Below are positions 25,428 through 35,248 of a DNA stretch of 64,000 bases, one piece after another. The notes under the pieces were generated by a model. That model saw nothing but the letters and a program-made list of their open reading frames with translations. It was not told the origin of the DNA and did not search any database. This stretch comes from Enterococcus saigonensis (GTDB taxonomy: Bacteria; Bacillota; Bacilli; Lactobacillales; Enterococcaceae), in NCBI RefSeq assembly GCF_011397115.1, contig NZ_AP022822.1, forward strand, positions 1,223,001 to 1,287,000, in the 5' to 3' direction. The position numbers and the translations under genes were made by a program. How positions within the stretch are numbered: position 1 is the first letter of the stretch; every line of letters begins with the position of its first letter.

Positions 25428-26627
25428 ATGAGTAAAGAAATGTTAAATGCACTAGATGCGTTAGAGGCGGAAAAAGGCATCTCAAAAGAAATCGTGGTGG
25501 AAGCCTTAGAAGCTGCTTTGGTTTCGGCTTATAAACGTCATTATGGACAAGCTCAAAACGTAGAAGTTGAATTTAATCAAAAAAAAGGTGATATTCATGT
25601 TTACGCTGTTAAAGAAGTAACAGAAGAAGTAATGGATTCACAACTAGAAGTATCTTTAAAAGAAGCGATTAAAATTAATCCCGCTTATGAAATTGGTGAT
25701 AAAATTCGTTTTGAAGTGACACCAAAAGATTTTGGACGTATTGCTGCCCAAACTGCAAAACAAGTCATTTTACAACGGGTTAGAGAAGCAGAAAGAACAA
25801 TTATTTATAATGAGTTTTCTGCTTATGAAAAAGATATTATGCAAGGAATTGTTGAGCGTCAAGATAACCGCTATATTTATGTTAATTTAGGTAAAATCGA
25901 AGCGGTATTATCAAAACAAGACCAAATGCCTAATGAATTTTACCAACCTCATGATCGAATTAAAGTTTATGTTTCACGAGTGGAGAATACTTCAAAGGGT
26001 CCACAAGTTTTTGTAAGTCGTTCTCATCCAGATTTATTACGTCGTTTATTTGAACAAGAAGTACCAGAAGTTTATGATGGTACTGTAGAGATTGTTAGCA
26101 TTGCAAGAGAAGCTGGGGATCGATCAAAAGTTGCCGTTCGTTCTGATGATCCAAATATTGATCCGGTTGGAACGTGCGTCGGGCCAAAAGGACAACGGGT
26201 TCAAGCAATTGTAAATGAACTAAAAGGTGAAAATATGGATATTGTCGAGTGGGATGAAGACCCAGCAATCTACATTGCAAATGCTTTAAATCCCGCGGAA
26301 GCACAAGATGTTATCTTTGATTTAGATAATCCTCGGGCTTGTACGGTTGTTGTACCTGATTATCAACTTTCACTAGCCATTGGCAAGCGTGGTCAAAATG
26401 CTCGTTTAGCAGCAAAATTAACTGGTTATAAAATTGATATTAAAGCTGAATCTGATATGGAAGACTTTTATGCAAAATTAGAAGAAGGCGACTATATTGA
26501 TGAAGGTGAGTTTGCTAACAAGGTGGTAGATGACACAACAACTTCAGTAGATGAAGTGATTGAAAACAGCGATATGACTAGCGATGATTACGAGAATATC
26601 GCATTTAACGAAGAAAAAGAGGATTAA
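25428..26627 (+). CDS. nusA: Transcription termination/antitermination protein NusA
   Basis: A 399-residue NusA: N-terminal RNA polymerase-binding domain (1-130), S1 domain (about 135-200), and two KH domains with VGPKGQRVQAIVNELKGENM and SLAIGKRGQNARLAAKLTG. As in other Firmicutes it lacks the C-terminal acidic repeats of E. coli but has an acidic tail. It slows RNA polymerase and aids hairpin-dependent termination. Confidence 0.97.
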   Translation: MSKEMLNALDALEAEKGISKEIVVEALEAALVSAYKRHYGQAQNVEVEFNQKKGDIHVYAVKEVTEEVMDSQLEVSLKEAIKINPAYEIGDKIRFEVTPKDFGRIAAQTAKQVILQRVREAERTIIYNEFSAYEKDIMQGIVERQDNRYIYVNLGKIEAVLSKQDQMPNEFYQPHDRIKVYVSRVENTSKGPQVFVSRSHPDLLRRLFEQEVPEVYDGTVEIVSIAREAGDRSKVAVRSDDPNIDPVGTCVGPKGQRVQAIVNELKGENMDIVEWDEDPAIYIANALNPAEAQDVIFDLDNPRACTVVVPDYQLSLAIGKRGQNARLAAKLTGYKIDIKAESDMEDFYAKLEEGDYIDEGEFANKVVDDTTTSVDEVIENSDMTSDDYENIAFNEEKED

Positions 26628-26642
26628 TCAGGAGGTGATTTC

Positions 26643-26939
26643 ATGAAGAAACGAAAGATCCCTTTACGTAAATCCATTGTTTCCGGTGAAATGAAGCCCA
26701 AAAAAGAACTCATACGCATTACACGTTCTAAAGAAGGAGTAGTTGCGATCGATCCAACTGGTAAAATGCCAGGCCGTGGAGCTTATATTGCGATTGAACC
26801 AGAAGAAGTACAAAAAGCTTGGGACAAAAAAATTTTGGATCGCGTTTTAGAAACTACTTTAACTGATGCGTTTTATCAAGAACTCCTTGACTACGTTACC
26901 CACCAAAAAGCCCGCCGTGAGTTATTTGGCAATGGATAA
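26643..26939 (+). CDS. rnpM: YlxR/RnpM family RNA-binding protein
   Basis: A 98-residue YlxR protein with the basic opening KKRKIPLRKSIVSGEMKPKK and the family signature GKMPGRGAYIAI. In Bacillus subtilis the homologue was described as an RNase P modulator, hence RnpM. AGGAGG sits 6 nt before the ATG. It overlaps ylxQ by 8 bp. Confidence 0.92.
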   Translation: MKKRKIPLRKSIVSGEMKPKKELIRITRSKEGVVAIDPTGKMPGRGAYIAIEPEEVQKAWDKKILDRVLETTLTDAFYQELLDYVTHQKARRELFGNG

Positions 26940-27234
26940 GAATAAGGTATTAAACATGTTAGGTTTAGCAATGCGCGCTGGAAAGTTGGTCACTGGCGAA
27001 GAATTGACTTTAAAAGAAATTCGCCGCAACAAGGCTCGTTTGGTATTCATTGCTACAGATGCTGGCAAAAATACCCAAAAAAATATAAGTGATAAATGCA
27101 CTTATTATAAAATTCCCTACACAGATCGTTTAACCGCCTTGGAAATTGGGGGTGCGATCGGCAAGCCGCGGATGGTTATTGGCATCTTGGATAATGGTTT
27201 TGCCAAAAAGATAGGAGAATTAATACAAGGTTAG
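26932..27234 (+). CDS. ylxQ: YlxQ, L7Ae-family RNA-binding protein
   Basis: A 100-residue L7Ae/L30e/S12e-fold protein. LGLAMRAGKLVTGEELTLKE and LVFIATDAGKNTQKNISDKC are the kink-turn binding face. ATG 26932 is chosen because it gives the family length and overlaps the ylxR stop; an upstream open frame to 26866 has no ribosome site. Confidence 0.92.
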   Translation: MDKNKVLNMLGLAMRAGKLVTGEELTLKEIRRNKARLVFIATDAGKNTQKNISDKCTYYKIPYTDRLTALEIGGAIGKPRMVIGILDNGFAKKIGELIQG

Positions 27235-27246
27235 GAAGGTGATTGC

Positions 27247-29901
27247 ATGGGAAAAAAACGAATTTATGAACTTGCAAAAGAAATCAACAAATCTAGTAAA
27301 GAATTAGTGGATACAGCACAATCTTTAGGATTTGATGTGAAAAATCATATGGGAGCAATCTCAGATACTGAGGAGAAAAAGTTACGCCAAGTCGTTGGTG
27401 TAAGCAAAAGTACTGGCAATGCTCCAAAACCTGCATCCCAACCAGCTAACCCAGATGAAGCAAAAAAACCTGAACATAAAAAATTTATGACTCAACGAAA
27501 TAATCCGAAGTTTCAAAATCGAAATAACCCTGCTAGTAAGCAAGGCCAAAATCGGAATCAAAGCCCCAATAATGCTCGTTTGAATGGACAACAAAATCAA
27601 AATCGTCCACAAAATAGCGTAAATAAAACACAACTATCACAAAACAACCGTTCAACTAATGCTGGTTCTGCAGGCGATAAATCTGCTCTAGTAAAATCAG
27701 AAACTGCAAAGCAAAATTCATCTGTCAATCAACCAGTAGTGAACAAAAAAACGGAGGATCAAAAGCCTATTAATAATAATAATCAAAAACGGAGCAACCA
27801 AACGGGACAACCAAAATCAGCCCAACAGGCTCCGCAACAGAAACCACAAAATCAAAAGTCTACAACACAACAAAAGCCAGCTACACAACATAGACCAGCG
27901 ACAAAATCAGCGGCGAATACTAATAAACCTGCGGCAAAACCTGCAAATAATCAGCCTGCAGCCAAAGCCGATGGTAATAAAGGTGGTAACCGTAGTAATG
28001 ATAACCGTAATAAAAATTACGGCCAACAAAACCGTCAAGGTGGCTACCAGCAAAACCGAAATAAATTCAAGAAAAAGGGTAAAAAAGGTAAACAACAAGT
28101 TTCTAATAAACCAGCTGTGCCACCACGTAAATTCCGTGAATTACCAGAAGTACTGGAATATACAGAAGGTATGAACGTAGCTGATATTGCGAAAAAGATT
28201 CATCGTGAACCAGCAGAAATCATTAAAAAATTGTTTATGATGGGGGTTATGGTTAATCAAAACCAAGCCTTGGATAAAGATACAATTGAACTTTTAGCGA
28301 CAGATTATGGTATTGAACCACAAGAAAAAATTCAAGTAGATATTGCTGATATCGATAAATTCTTTGAAGCGGAAGAAGTTGTAGCTGAAAACTTAGTTCC
28401 CCGTCCACCAGTTGTGACGATTATGGGACACGTCGATCACGGTAAAACAACCTTACTTGATACATTGCGTCATTCTCGTGTTACAAGTGGCGAGGCAGGC
28501 GGAATTACGCAACATATTGGAGCTTACCAAATTGATATTGACGGTAAACCAATTACTTTCTTGGATACACCAGGACACGCAGCCTTTACGAGTATGCGTG
28601 CACGTGGAGCAAGTATCACAGATATTACTATCTTGGTTGTAGCTGCAGACGATGGTGTAATGCCACAAACAGTAGAAGCGATTAATCACGCAAAAGCTGC
28701 GAAAGTGCCAATTATTGTTGCTGTTAATAAAATTGATAAACCAGGTGCTAATCCGCAACACGTTATGCAAGAGTTAAGTGAATATGAATTAATTCCAGAA
28801 AGTTGGGGCGGCGATACTATTTTCGTTGAAATTTCAGCGAAGTTTGGGCAAAACATTGAAGAATTATTAGAGATGATTCTATTGGTTGCCGAGGTAGAAG
28901 ACTTAAAAGCTGATCCTAAACAACGTGCAATTGGTACTGTTATTGAAGCTCGTTTAGATAAAGGGAAAGGTCCAGTTGCAACCTTATTAGTACAACAAGG
29001 AACTTTACATGTTGGTGATCCAATTGTTGTCGGTAATACTTATGGACGTGTTCGGGTGATGACAAACGATCTAGGTCGTCGTGATAAAGCGGCAGGTCCT
29101 GCAACACCAGTCGAAATTACGGGGCTAAATGATGTACCACAGGCTGGTGATCGTTTTGTTGTGTTTGAAGATGAAAAAACGGCTCGTGCTGCCGGTGAAG
29201 AACGTGCGAAACGTGCATTAATGGAACAACGTGCTTCCAATAGCCGCGTAACATTGGATAACTTATTTGAAAGCTTAAAAGAAGGCGAATTAAAAGAAGT
29301 TAATGTTATTATAAAAGCTGATGTACAAGGTTCGGCAGAAGCTTTAGCTGCTTCACTGAAGAAAATTGAAGTTGAAGGTGTGCGGGTTAACATTGTCCAT
29401 TCAGCCGTTGGCGCAATTAATGAAAGTGATGTAACACTTGCAGCAGCAAGTAATGCAATTATTATTGGTTTCAATGTGCGGCCAACACCACAAGCTAAAC
29501 AACAAGCAGATGCTGAAACAGTAGATATTCGTTTGCATCGTATTATCTATAAAGCAATCGAAGAAATTGAAACAGCAATGAAAGGGTTGCTTGACCCTGA
29601 ATTCGAAGAGAAAATTACTGGTCAAATGGTAGTTCGTGAAACGTATAAAGTTTCTAAAATAGGTACAATTGCTGGTTGTTTTGTGACTGATGGCTTTATT
29701 CGTCGTGACAGTGGCGTACGTGTTATTCGGGATGGTATCGTTATTTATGAAGGCGTGCTTGCTAGCTTGAAGCGTTTTAAAGATGACGTTAAAGAAGTAA
29801 AACAAGGTTTCGAATGTGGTGCTATGGTTGATAAATTCAATGACTTAAAAGTTGATGATGTCATTGAGGCTTATGTAATGGAAGAAATCAAAAACGACTA
29901 A
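27247..29901 (+). CDS. infB: Translation initiation factor IF-2
   Basis: An 884-residue IF-2. An N-terminal IF2_N domain (1-50) is followed by a long low-complexity Asn/Gln/Lys linker (about 55-290), a second IF2_N motif, then the GTPase (G1 [13 protein letters not shown]3 DTPGHAAF, G4 NKIDK) and domains II-IV. The linker is unusually rich in Gln and Asn, but such linkers vary widely. It binds initiator tRNA on the 30S subunit. Confidence 0.97.
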   Translation: MGKKRIYELAKEINKSSKELVDTAQSLGFDVKNHMGAISDTEEKKLRQVVGVSKSTGNAPKPASQPANPDEAKKPEHKKFMTQRNNPKFQNRNNPASKQGQNRNQSPNNARLNGQQNQNRPQNSVNKTQLSQNNRSTNAGSAGDKSALVKSETAKQNSSVNQPVVNKKTEDQKPINNNNQKRSNQTGQPKSAQQAPQQKPQNQKSTTQQKPATQHRPATKSAANTNKPAAKPANNQPAAKADGNKGGNRSNDNRNKNYGQQNRQGGYQQNRNKFKKKGKKGKQQVSNKPAVPPRKFRELPEVLEYTEGMNVADIAKKIHREPAEIIKKLFMMGVMVNQNQALDKDTIELLATDYGIEPQEKIQVDIADIDKFFEAEEVVAENLVPRPPVVTIMGHVDHGKTTLLDTLRHSRVTSGEAGGITQHIGAYQIDIDGKPITFLDTPGHAAFTSMRARGASITDITILVVAADDGVMPQTVEAINHAKAAKVPIIVAVNKIDKPGANPQHVMQELSEYELIPESWGGDTIFVEISAKFGQNIEELLEMILLVAEVEDLKADPKQRAIGTVIEARLDKGKGPVATLLVQQGTLHVGDPIVVGNTYGRVRVMTNDLGRRDKAAGPATPVEITGLNDVPQAGDRFVVFEDEKTARAAGEERAKRALMEQRASNSRVTLDNLFESLKEGELKEVNVIIKADVQGSAEALAASLKKIEVEGVRVNIVHSAVGAINESDVTLAAASNAIIIGFNVRPTPQAKQQADAETVDIRLHRIIYKAIEEIETAMKGLLDPEFEEKITGQMVVRETYKVSKIGTIAGCFVTDGFIRRDSGVRVIRDGIVIYEGVLASLKRFKDDVKEVKQGFECGAMVDKFNDLKVDDVIEAYVMEEIKND

Positions 29902-29921
29902 GGTAAATGGAGGACATAAAT

Positions 29922-30272
29922 ATGGCCAATTATCGCGATCGTCGTGTTGCCCACGAAATTTTAAGAGAAGTGAATGATATTTTACGTAAAAGAGTGCGGG
30001 ATCCACGTGTACAAGAAGTTACAATTACAGATGTACGCGTAACGGGTGATTTACAACAAGCGACAATTTTTTACAGTATTTTATCAGATCTTGCTTCTGA
30101 TAAACAAAAAGCACAAATCGGACTAGAAAAAGCGAGCGGCTTAATTCGTCGTGAGTTAGGTCAACGATTAACGTTGTACAAAACACCAGAAATCGTTTTT
30201 GAACTTGATAGTTCTGTGCAATATGGCAACAAAATCGACGAAATGATTCGTAATTTGAACAAAGATTTATAA
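29922..30272 (+). CDS. rbfA: Ribosome-binding factor A
   Basis: A 116-residue RbfA with [20 protein letters not shown] and [19 protein letters not shown], a KH-like fold that acts in 16S 5'-end maturation. ATG 29922 is chosen because GGAGG lies 8-12 nt upstream; ATG 29907 is upstream of that site. A terminator follows at 30275. Confidence 0.95.
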   Translation: MANYRDRRVAHEILREVNDILRKRVRDPRVQEVTITDVRVTGDLQQATIFYSILSDLASDKQKAQIGLEKASGLIRRELGQRLTLYKTPEIVFELDSSVQYGNKIDEMIRNLNKDL

Positions 30273-30274
30273 TC

Positions 30275-30317
30275 AAACGCCTCTTTGAAAGGGAAACCTT
30301 TTGGAGAGGCGTTTTTT
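30275..30317 (+). terminator. Terminator after rbfA
   Basis: Stem AAACGCCTCT/AGAGGCGTTT (30275-30284 with 30305-30314), with an inner AAGG/CCTT pairing, then a T run. It ends the rimP-rbfA operon. Confidence 0.85.
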
Positions 30318-30318
30318 C

Positions 30319-30327
30319 TGCTATAAT
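30319..30327 (+). promoter_or_regulatory. Extended -10 promoter of truB-ribF
   Basis: TGC directly before TATAAT (30322-30327) immediately after the rbfA terminator; the start of transcription would be about 35 bp before truB. Confidence 0.6.
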
Positions 30328-30368
30328 AGGGCAGTTGAATTGAATTAAAGAGATAGTGAGGAGTTAGA

Positions 30369-31292
30369 ATGGACGGCATTTTAGCTTTATGGAAAGAACG
30401 GGGCATGACCAGTCATGACTGTGTGTTCAAATTACGGAAAATTTTAAAAACGAAAAAAATCGGTCACGGAGGAACGCTTGATCCAGATGTAGACGGTGTC
30501 TTACCCATTTGTATTGGGAAGGGGACTAAAGTGATTGAATTCATGCAAGACAGTGGTAAAGTATATAGTGGTGAAATTACACTGGGGTATACGACTACAA
30601 CAGAAGATAAATCGGGTGAAAAAGTTGAGGTCATGCCGATTGAAACGCCTTTTAGTGATGCTGAAATTGATGAAGTTATGAAGTCGATGGAAGGTGAAAT
30701 AACTCAAATACCACCGATGTACTCAGCGGTTAAAGTAAATGGAAAGAGGTTATACGCATACGCGCGGGAAGGTTTGACCGTTGAAAGACCTAAAAGAATA
30801 GCCCAGATTAAAAGTTTTCGTCGCACAACTGAATCTTTCTTTGACAAAAAAATGAAGACACAAAGTTGGCGCTTTGAAGTCGTCTGTGGTAAAGGGACTT
30901 ATGTACGAACCTTAGCTGTTGATACCGGGAAAAAGCTCGGTGTTCCAGCTCATATGTCAGATTTAACCCGTTTAGAAAGTGGTGGGTTAAAAATTTCGCA
31001 AGCATTAACGTTAGAACAAGTTACAAAAGCCATGGAAACACAGCGTATTTCAAAACATTTATTACCAATTGAATATGGCGTTGCCAACTTTGAACGAGTT
31101 AATATTGATGATAAAATTTGGCAACAAGTTAAAAATGGCATGCGATTATCACCGCAAACTTTCGGCCTAGAGAAAATGCCAAATGAGCCGATTGCTTTAT
31201 ATTATGCGGGAAAAGTTGTAGCTTTATACGTAAGCAATCCAAAAGAAAAAAATAAATTAAAACCTTTAAAAATGTTACGAACTGAGGTCTAA
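30369..31292 (+). CDS. truB: tRNA pseudouridine(55) synthase
   Basis: A 307-residue TruB. The N-terminal KERGMTSHDCV and the catalytic motif GGTLDPDVDGVLPICIG with the conserved aspartate (about D40) are present, followed by QIPPMYSAVKVNGKRLYAYA and RCGKGTYVRTLA-type VCGKGTYVRTLA. It makes the T-loop pseudouridine of tRNAs. GTGAGGAG precedes the ATG. Confidence 0.96.
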   Translation: MDGILALWKERGMTSHDCVFKLRKILKTKKIGHGGTLDPDVDGVLPICIGKGTKVIEFMQDSGKVYSGEITLGYTTTTEDKSGEKVEVMPIETPFSDAEIDEVMKSMEGEITQIPPMYSAVKVNGKRLYAYAREGLTVERPKRIAQIKSFRRTTESFFDKKMKTQSWRFEVVCGKGTYVRTLAVDTGKKLGVPAHMSDLTRLESGGLKISQALTLEQVTKAMETQRISKHLLPIEYGVANFERVNIDDKIWQQVKNGMRLSPQTFGLEKMPNEPIALYYAGKVVALYVSNPKEKNKLKPLKMLRTEV

Positions 31293-31296
31293 TATT

Positions 31297-32235
31297 GTGA
31301 AAATCATTGAGATTCATCATCCTTATACAAAAGATCAAATACCAAACGAGCCGGTTGTACTTGTTTTGGGTTTTTTCGATGGTGTTCATCGCGGGCATCA
31401 AAAAGTTATTTTGACCGGCAAAAAATTAGCTAAGGAAAAAAACGTCAAATTAGCCGTTATGACTTTTAACCAGCATCCCTCTGTTGTGTTTAAAAAACAA
31501 GAAGGGGAGAATTTAAAATATTTAACGACACTAAAGCAAAAGGAATACCACATGGAGCGCCTTGGTGTAGATTATTTATATGAGATTGAATTTACTTCTA
31601 ATTTTGCTTATCTAAAACCGCAAGATTTTGTCGATCAATATATTGTCGGACTCCATGCGGTTGCTGCCGTAAGTGGTTTTGATTATACTTATGGACCAAA
31701 AGATATTGCAGACGTAGCGCATTTACCTGAATATGCTAAAGAGCGTTTTGACATTGTTACTGTTGCCAAAAAAACATTGGATGGTGATAAAATTAGTTCC
31801 ACTAGAATCCGTGATCTATTGGACGAAGGAAACATGGAAGAGGTTGCAAAGCTACTAGGTTATATCTATGAAATTGAGGGAACTGTTGTTCATGGAGACG
31901 CAAGAGGGCGCACACTAGGTTATCCAACAGCGAATATTCGCTTTAAAAATAGTGTTCGTTTACCCGTAGAAGGAGTATATGTTTCAGAAATTAAGGTAGC
32001 AGGTAACTGGTATAAAGCAATGAGTTCCATTGGTCATAACGACACCTTTGGAGAAGGCAGGAAACTTACAGTGGAGGTCTTTATCTTAGACTTTAACAAA
32101 GATATCTACGGTGAAACAGTCCGTGTTCGCTTTAATCACTTAATCCGAGAACAAGTGAAATTTGCTGGTGCAGAGGATTTGATTAGACAGTTGAATCAAG
32201 ACGAGGAAGATACTCGTAATTATTTTTATAAATAG
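31297..32235 (+). CDS. ribF: Bifunctional riboflavin kinase/FAD synthetase
   Basis: A 312-residue RibF with GTG start, 4 bp after truB. The N-terminal FMN adenylyltransferase domain has GFFDGVHRGHQKVI and SSTRIRDLL; the C-terminal flavokinase domain (about 185-305) has GYPTANIRF. It supplies FMN and FAD, including for the flavoproteins encoded just downstream. Confidence 0.96.
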   Translation: MKIIEIHHPYTKDQIPNEPVVLVLGFFDGVHRGHQKVILTGKKLAKEKNVKLAVMTFNQHPSVVFKKQEGENLKYLTTLKQKEYHMERLGVDYLYEIEFTSNFAYLKPQDFVDQYIVGLHAVAAVSGFDYTYGPKDIADVAHLPEYAKERFDIVTVAKKTLDGDKISSTRIRDLLDEGNMEEVAKLLGYIYEIEGTVVHGDARGRTLGYPTANIRFKNSVRLPVEGVYVSEIKVAGNWYKAMSSIGHNDTFGEGRKLTVEVFILDFNKDIYGETVRVRFNHLIREQVKFAGAEDLIRQLNQDEEDTRNYFYK

Positions 32236-32276
32236 ACAAAAGAAGTCTACCAATTTGGTAGACTTCTTTTGTTTTA
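32236..32276 (+). terminator. Terminator after ribF
   Basis: A perfect 16-bp stem (32236-32251 with 32257-32272) and a T run. The region 32277-32495 beyond it is AT-rich and holds only a -10 TATAAT (32411-32416) for the flavodoxin operon. Confidence 0.9.
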
Positions 32277-32495
32277 AGACTAACGATTGATTAATGAAGA
32301 TAAACTATACGGAATCTTTTAAAATGTGCAAAAGAATAAATGATAACTATATAAAGAATAAAACAAAAAAATACAAATTATGTTTAGTTATTAACAAGAA
32401 TGAAGTAAAATATAATTAAGTATTAATTACTATAAACGAATTTTTATCAATTAAAGATAAAAGTTTTGCAACCATATTAAGGAGGAACAATTAAC

Positions 32496-32939
32496 ATGAC
32501 AGTAGCAAAAATTGTTTATGCAAGTGCAACAGGTAATACAGAAGGAATTTCAGAAATATTAGAAGATGCTTTAAAGGCACTAGCTATTGATGTTGAAAGA
32601 ATTGAAGCAGATGATGCTGATGATGCAACTTTTGATGATGCAGATATTTGTATCGTGGCCACTTATACAGACGGGGATGGAGAAGTTCCATTTGATTTAG
32701 AAGATTTTTATGACGATTTATCCGAATTAGAATTAGAAGGTAAAGTATTTGGTGTCGTTGGTTCAGGTGATAGTGAATTATATCCAGATTATTTCTGTCA
32801 GGCGGCAATTGATTTTGATCAAGCTTTTGAAAAAACAGGTGCCAAACGTGGAGCTGAATTAGTTAAGATTGAAAACGATGCAGATGATGAAGATGAAGAG
32901 GTGTTAAAAGCTTTTGTAACAGCATTAACAAAAGCATAG
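32496..32939 (+). CDS. Flavodoxin
   Basis: A 147-residue flavodoxin. The FMN phosphate loop is YASATGNTEGI (about 8-18), with the isoalloxazine contacts YTDGDGEVPFD and GSGDSELYPDYFC. It is very acidic, as expected for an electron carrier. AAGGAGG precedes the ATG. It heads a cluster with NfnA-like, NfnB-like and PFOR genes and no ferredoxin gene, so it is the likely electron carrier between them. Confidence 0.94.
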   Translation: MTVAKIVYASATGNTEGISEILEDALKALAIDVERIEADDADDATFDDADICIVATYTDGDGEVPFDLEDFYDDLSELELEGKVFGVVGSGDSELYPDYFCQAAIDFDQAFEKTGAKRGAELVKIENDADDEDEEVLKAFVTALTKA

Positions 32940-32964
32940 GCTAGAAAATAAAAGGGGTCTAATT

Positions 32965-33807
32965 TTGGTGTTTAAAATAGTAGAGAGAAGAGAATTAAAT
33001 TCTATTGAATTTGAAATTTTTGTTGAAGCACCGCGAATTGCGCAAAAAGCACAGGCTGGTCAATTTGTTATTTTGCGAATCGACCATAATGGCGAGCGAA
33101 TTCCTTTGACTGTAGTGGACACAGAACCAGATAAGGGGTTAGTTCGTCTGATTTTTCAAGTGATTGGTAAATCTACTGCTGCTTTAGCAAAGTTACAAAC
33201 AGGAGATAGTTTGTCAGATCTTGTCGGACCTTTGGGAAAAGCAACAGAAATTGAAAACTATGGAACTGTGTTGTTAGTTGGGGGCGGAGTGGGCATCGCG
33301 GCACTGTTTCCAATTATCAAAGCGTTAAAGGCAGTAGGAAACAAGGTTATTACTATTTTAGGGGCCAAGAATAAAGAGCTGCTGATTCTAGCTGATGAAT
33401 GTAGGAAATATTCAGATGAACTTTATTTGATGACCGATGACGGTACTTTAGGACAAAAAGGTTTAGTTACCGATGCAATGAAGTTTGTTTTTGCCAAAGA
33501 AAAAATAGATACTGCTTGGGCAGTGGGGCCAAGTCCCATGATGAAATTTTCTACTTTGGCTGCTAAAAAAGCCGGCGTGCCTATTTATGTTTCGTTAAAT
33601 CCAATCATGGTAGATGGAACAGGTATGTGTGGTGGTTGCCGTGTAACAGTAGATAAAAAAATTAAATTTGCATGTGTAGATGGTCCAGAATTTTTGGGCG
33701 CTGGTGTTGATTGGGATGATTTTAGCAATCGTATGAAACAATATCGTGATGAAGAACAAATTGCTGATACTATTTATAAAGGAGGAATGCCAAATGGCAA
33801 AGCGTAG
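32965..33807 (+). CDS. nfnA: NfnA-like ferredoxin/flavodoxin-NAD(P) reductase, small subunit
   Basis: A 280-residue FNR-fold protein with FAD- and NAD-binding domains (AGQFVILRID; RIPLTVVD; GGGVGIAALFPIIKAL) and a C-terminal [2Fe-2S] motif DGTGMCGGCRV ... FACVDGPEF, in which one Asp and three Cys are the expected ligands. This matches the small subunit of NADH-dependent ferredoxin:NADP+ oxidoreductase (NfnA; also called SudB). TTG 32965 or GTG 32968 starts it. It overlaps the next gene by 14 bp. Confidence 0.88.
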   Translation: MVFKIVERRELNSIEFEIFVEAPRIAQKAQAGQFVILRIDHNGERIPLTVVDTEPDKGLVRLIFQVIGKSTAALAKLQTGDSLSDLVGPLGKATEIENYGTVLLVGGGVGIAALFPIIKALKAVGNKVITILGAKNKELLILADECRKYSDELYLMTDDGTLGQKGLVTDAMKFVFAKEKIDTAWAVGPSPMMKFSTLAAKKAGVPIYVSLNPIMVDGTGMCGGCRVTVDKKIKFACVDGPEFLGAGVDWDDFSNRMKQYRDEEQIADTIYKGGMPNGKA

Positions 33808-35197
33808 TTATACTAAGACGCCGATGCGTGAGCTAGCTCCTGAAATTCGCAATCGAAGTTTTTCAGAAGTTGCTTTAGGGTATTCCTTAGAAGAAGGCCA
33901 GCTAGAAGCATCACGTTGTTTACAGTGTAAAAATGCACCTTGCATTCAAAATTGTCCCGTAATGATTGATATTCCAGGTTTTATTAAACATATTGAAGTA
34001 GGGGATCTAAAATCCGCCCACGAAGTACTAAGTAAATATACAAATTTACCTGCAATTTGTGGCCGCGTCTGTCCGCAAGAAAAACAATGTGAAATGACGT
34101 GTCGATTGGGGCGCTCAAAGAAATTTGAGCCAGTTGCCATTGGCAATTTAGAACGCTTGGTGGCTGATTGGGCTTGCCAACAACCCATTGAGATGATTAG
34201 CAATTCAAAAGATAAAGGAAAAGTAGCAATTATAGGCTCTGGGCCTTCAGGTTTAACAGCAGCAGGAGATTTAGCTAAACTAGGCTATGATGTTACGATT
34301 TTCGAGGCTCTTCATGTACCAGGCGGGGTTTTAACGTATGGAATTCCTGAATTTCGTTTGCCTAAAAAAATTGTGGAAAAAGAAATTGAAATAATCACGG
34401 CTCAAGGTGTAACAATTGAGACGAATGTTGTTGTGGGAAAAACAATTACGATGGAAGAAATTCAAGCAGAATTTGCTGCGTGCTATTTGTCTGTTGGTGC
34501 AGGAGCGCCAAACTTTATGAATCTACCGGGTACGTCTTTAAATGGTGTATACAGCTCAAGTGAATATTTGACGCGTATTAACTTGATGAAAGCATACGAT
34601 TTTCCCAATTATGATACGCCTGTTCTTACCTCAAAAAATGTTGTGGTGATTGGCGGAGGGAATGTAGCGATGGATGCTGCACGTTCGGCTAAACGTTTGG
34701 GTGCAAAAAATGTTGCAGTTATTTACCGTCGCTCAAAAGAAGAATTACCAGCCAGAAAAGAAGAGTATGAGCATTCTGTTGAAGAAGGAATTAACTATCA
34801 TTGGCAGACCAATCCGGTTGAGTATATTAATGATGGAACCGGTAAATTAAAAGCAATTAAGTGTGTAAAAATAAAATTAGGAGAAGCGGATGAATCAGGA
34901 CGGCGGCGACCAATAGTAATACCGAATAGTGAATTTATTATTACTGCTGATACAGCAATTGAAGCGATTGGTCAAGGGGCTAATCGCGTTTTACTCGATA
35001 CTTTTCCTGATTTACGATTGAATCGTTGGGGATATATTGAGGCTAATCGTGAAACAGGTGAAACCAATATACCTGGGATATTTGCAGGTGGTGATATTGT
35101 AACAGGTGCTGCGACAGTTATTTTGGCAATGGGAGCTGGAAAAGTTGCTGCAACGCAAATTGACAGCTATATCCAAAATCAAAAAGTCCATGTATAA
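33794..35197 (+). CDS. nfnB: NfnB-like NADPH-dependent oxidoreductase, large subunit (GltA type)
   Basis: A 467-residue protein of the GltD/GltA small-subunit family. The N-terminus has two [4Fe-4S] motifs (CLQCKNAPCIQNCPV and CGRVCPQEKQCEMTC), then FAD and NADPH Rossmann folds (IIGSGPSGLTAAGDLA, VVIGGGNVAMDAAR) and the C-terminal GGDIVTGAATVILAMGAGK. It is often annotated as homotetrameric glutamate synthase, but with no glutaminase subunit and an NfnA partner upstream, NfnB is the better reading. ATG 33794 follows AAAGGAGG. Confidence 0.88.
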   Translation: MAKRSYTKTPMRELAPEIRNRSFSEVALGYSLEEGQLEASRCLQCKNAPCIQNCPVMIDIPGFIKHIEVGDLKSAHEVLSKYTNLPAICGRVCPQEKQCEMTCRLGRSKKFEPVAIGNLERLVADWACQQPIEMISNSKDKGKVAIIGSGPSGLTAAGDLAKLGYDVTIFEALHVPGGVLTYGIPEFRLPKKIVEKEIEIITAQGVTIETNVVVGKTITMEEIQAEFAACYLSVGAGAPNFMNLPGTSLNGVYSSSEYLTRINLMKAYDFPNYDTPVLTSKNVVVIGGGNVAMDAARSAKRLGAKNVAVIYRRSKEELPARKEEYEHSVEEGINYHWQTNPVEYINDGTGKLKAIKCVKIKLGEADESGRRRPIVIPNSEFIITADTAIEAIGQGANRVLLDTFPDLRLNRWGYIEANRETGETNIPGIFAGGDIVTGAATVILAMGAGKVAATQIDSYIQNQKVHV

Positions 35198-35248
35198 TAA
35201 CAAAGTATTTATGGCTGTTTGTCATAAATTATAAGTGAGGTGACTGGA

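Noticed and set aside
33794..35197. Annotation as glutamate synthase small subunit
   Set aside because: No glutaminase/large GltB subunit is present and an NfnA-type [2Fe-2S] reductase is fused in the operon, so NfnB is preferred.
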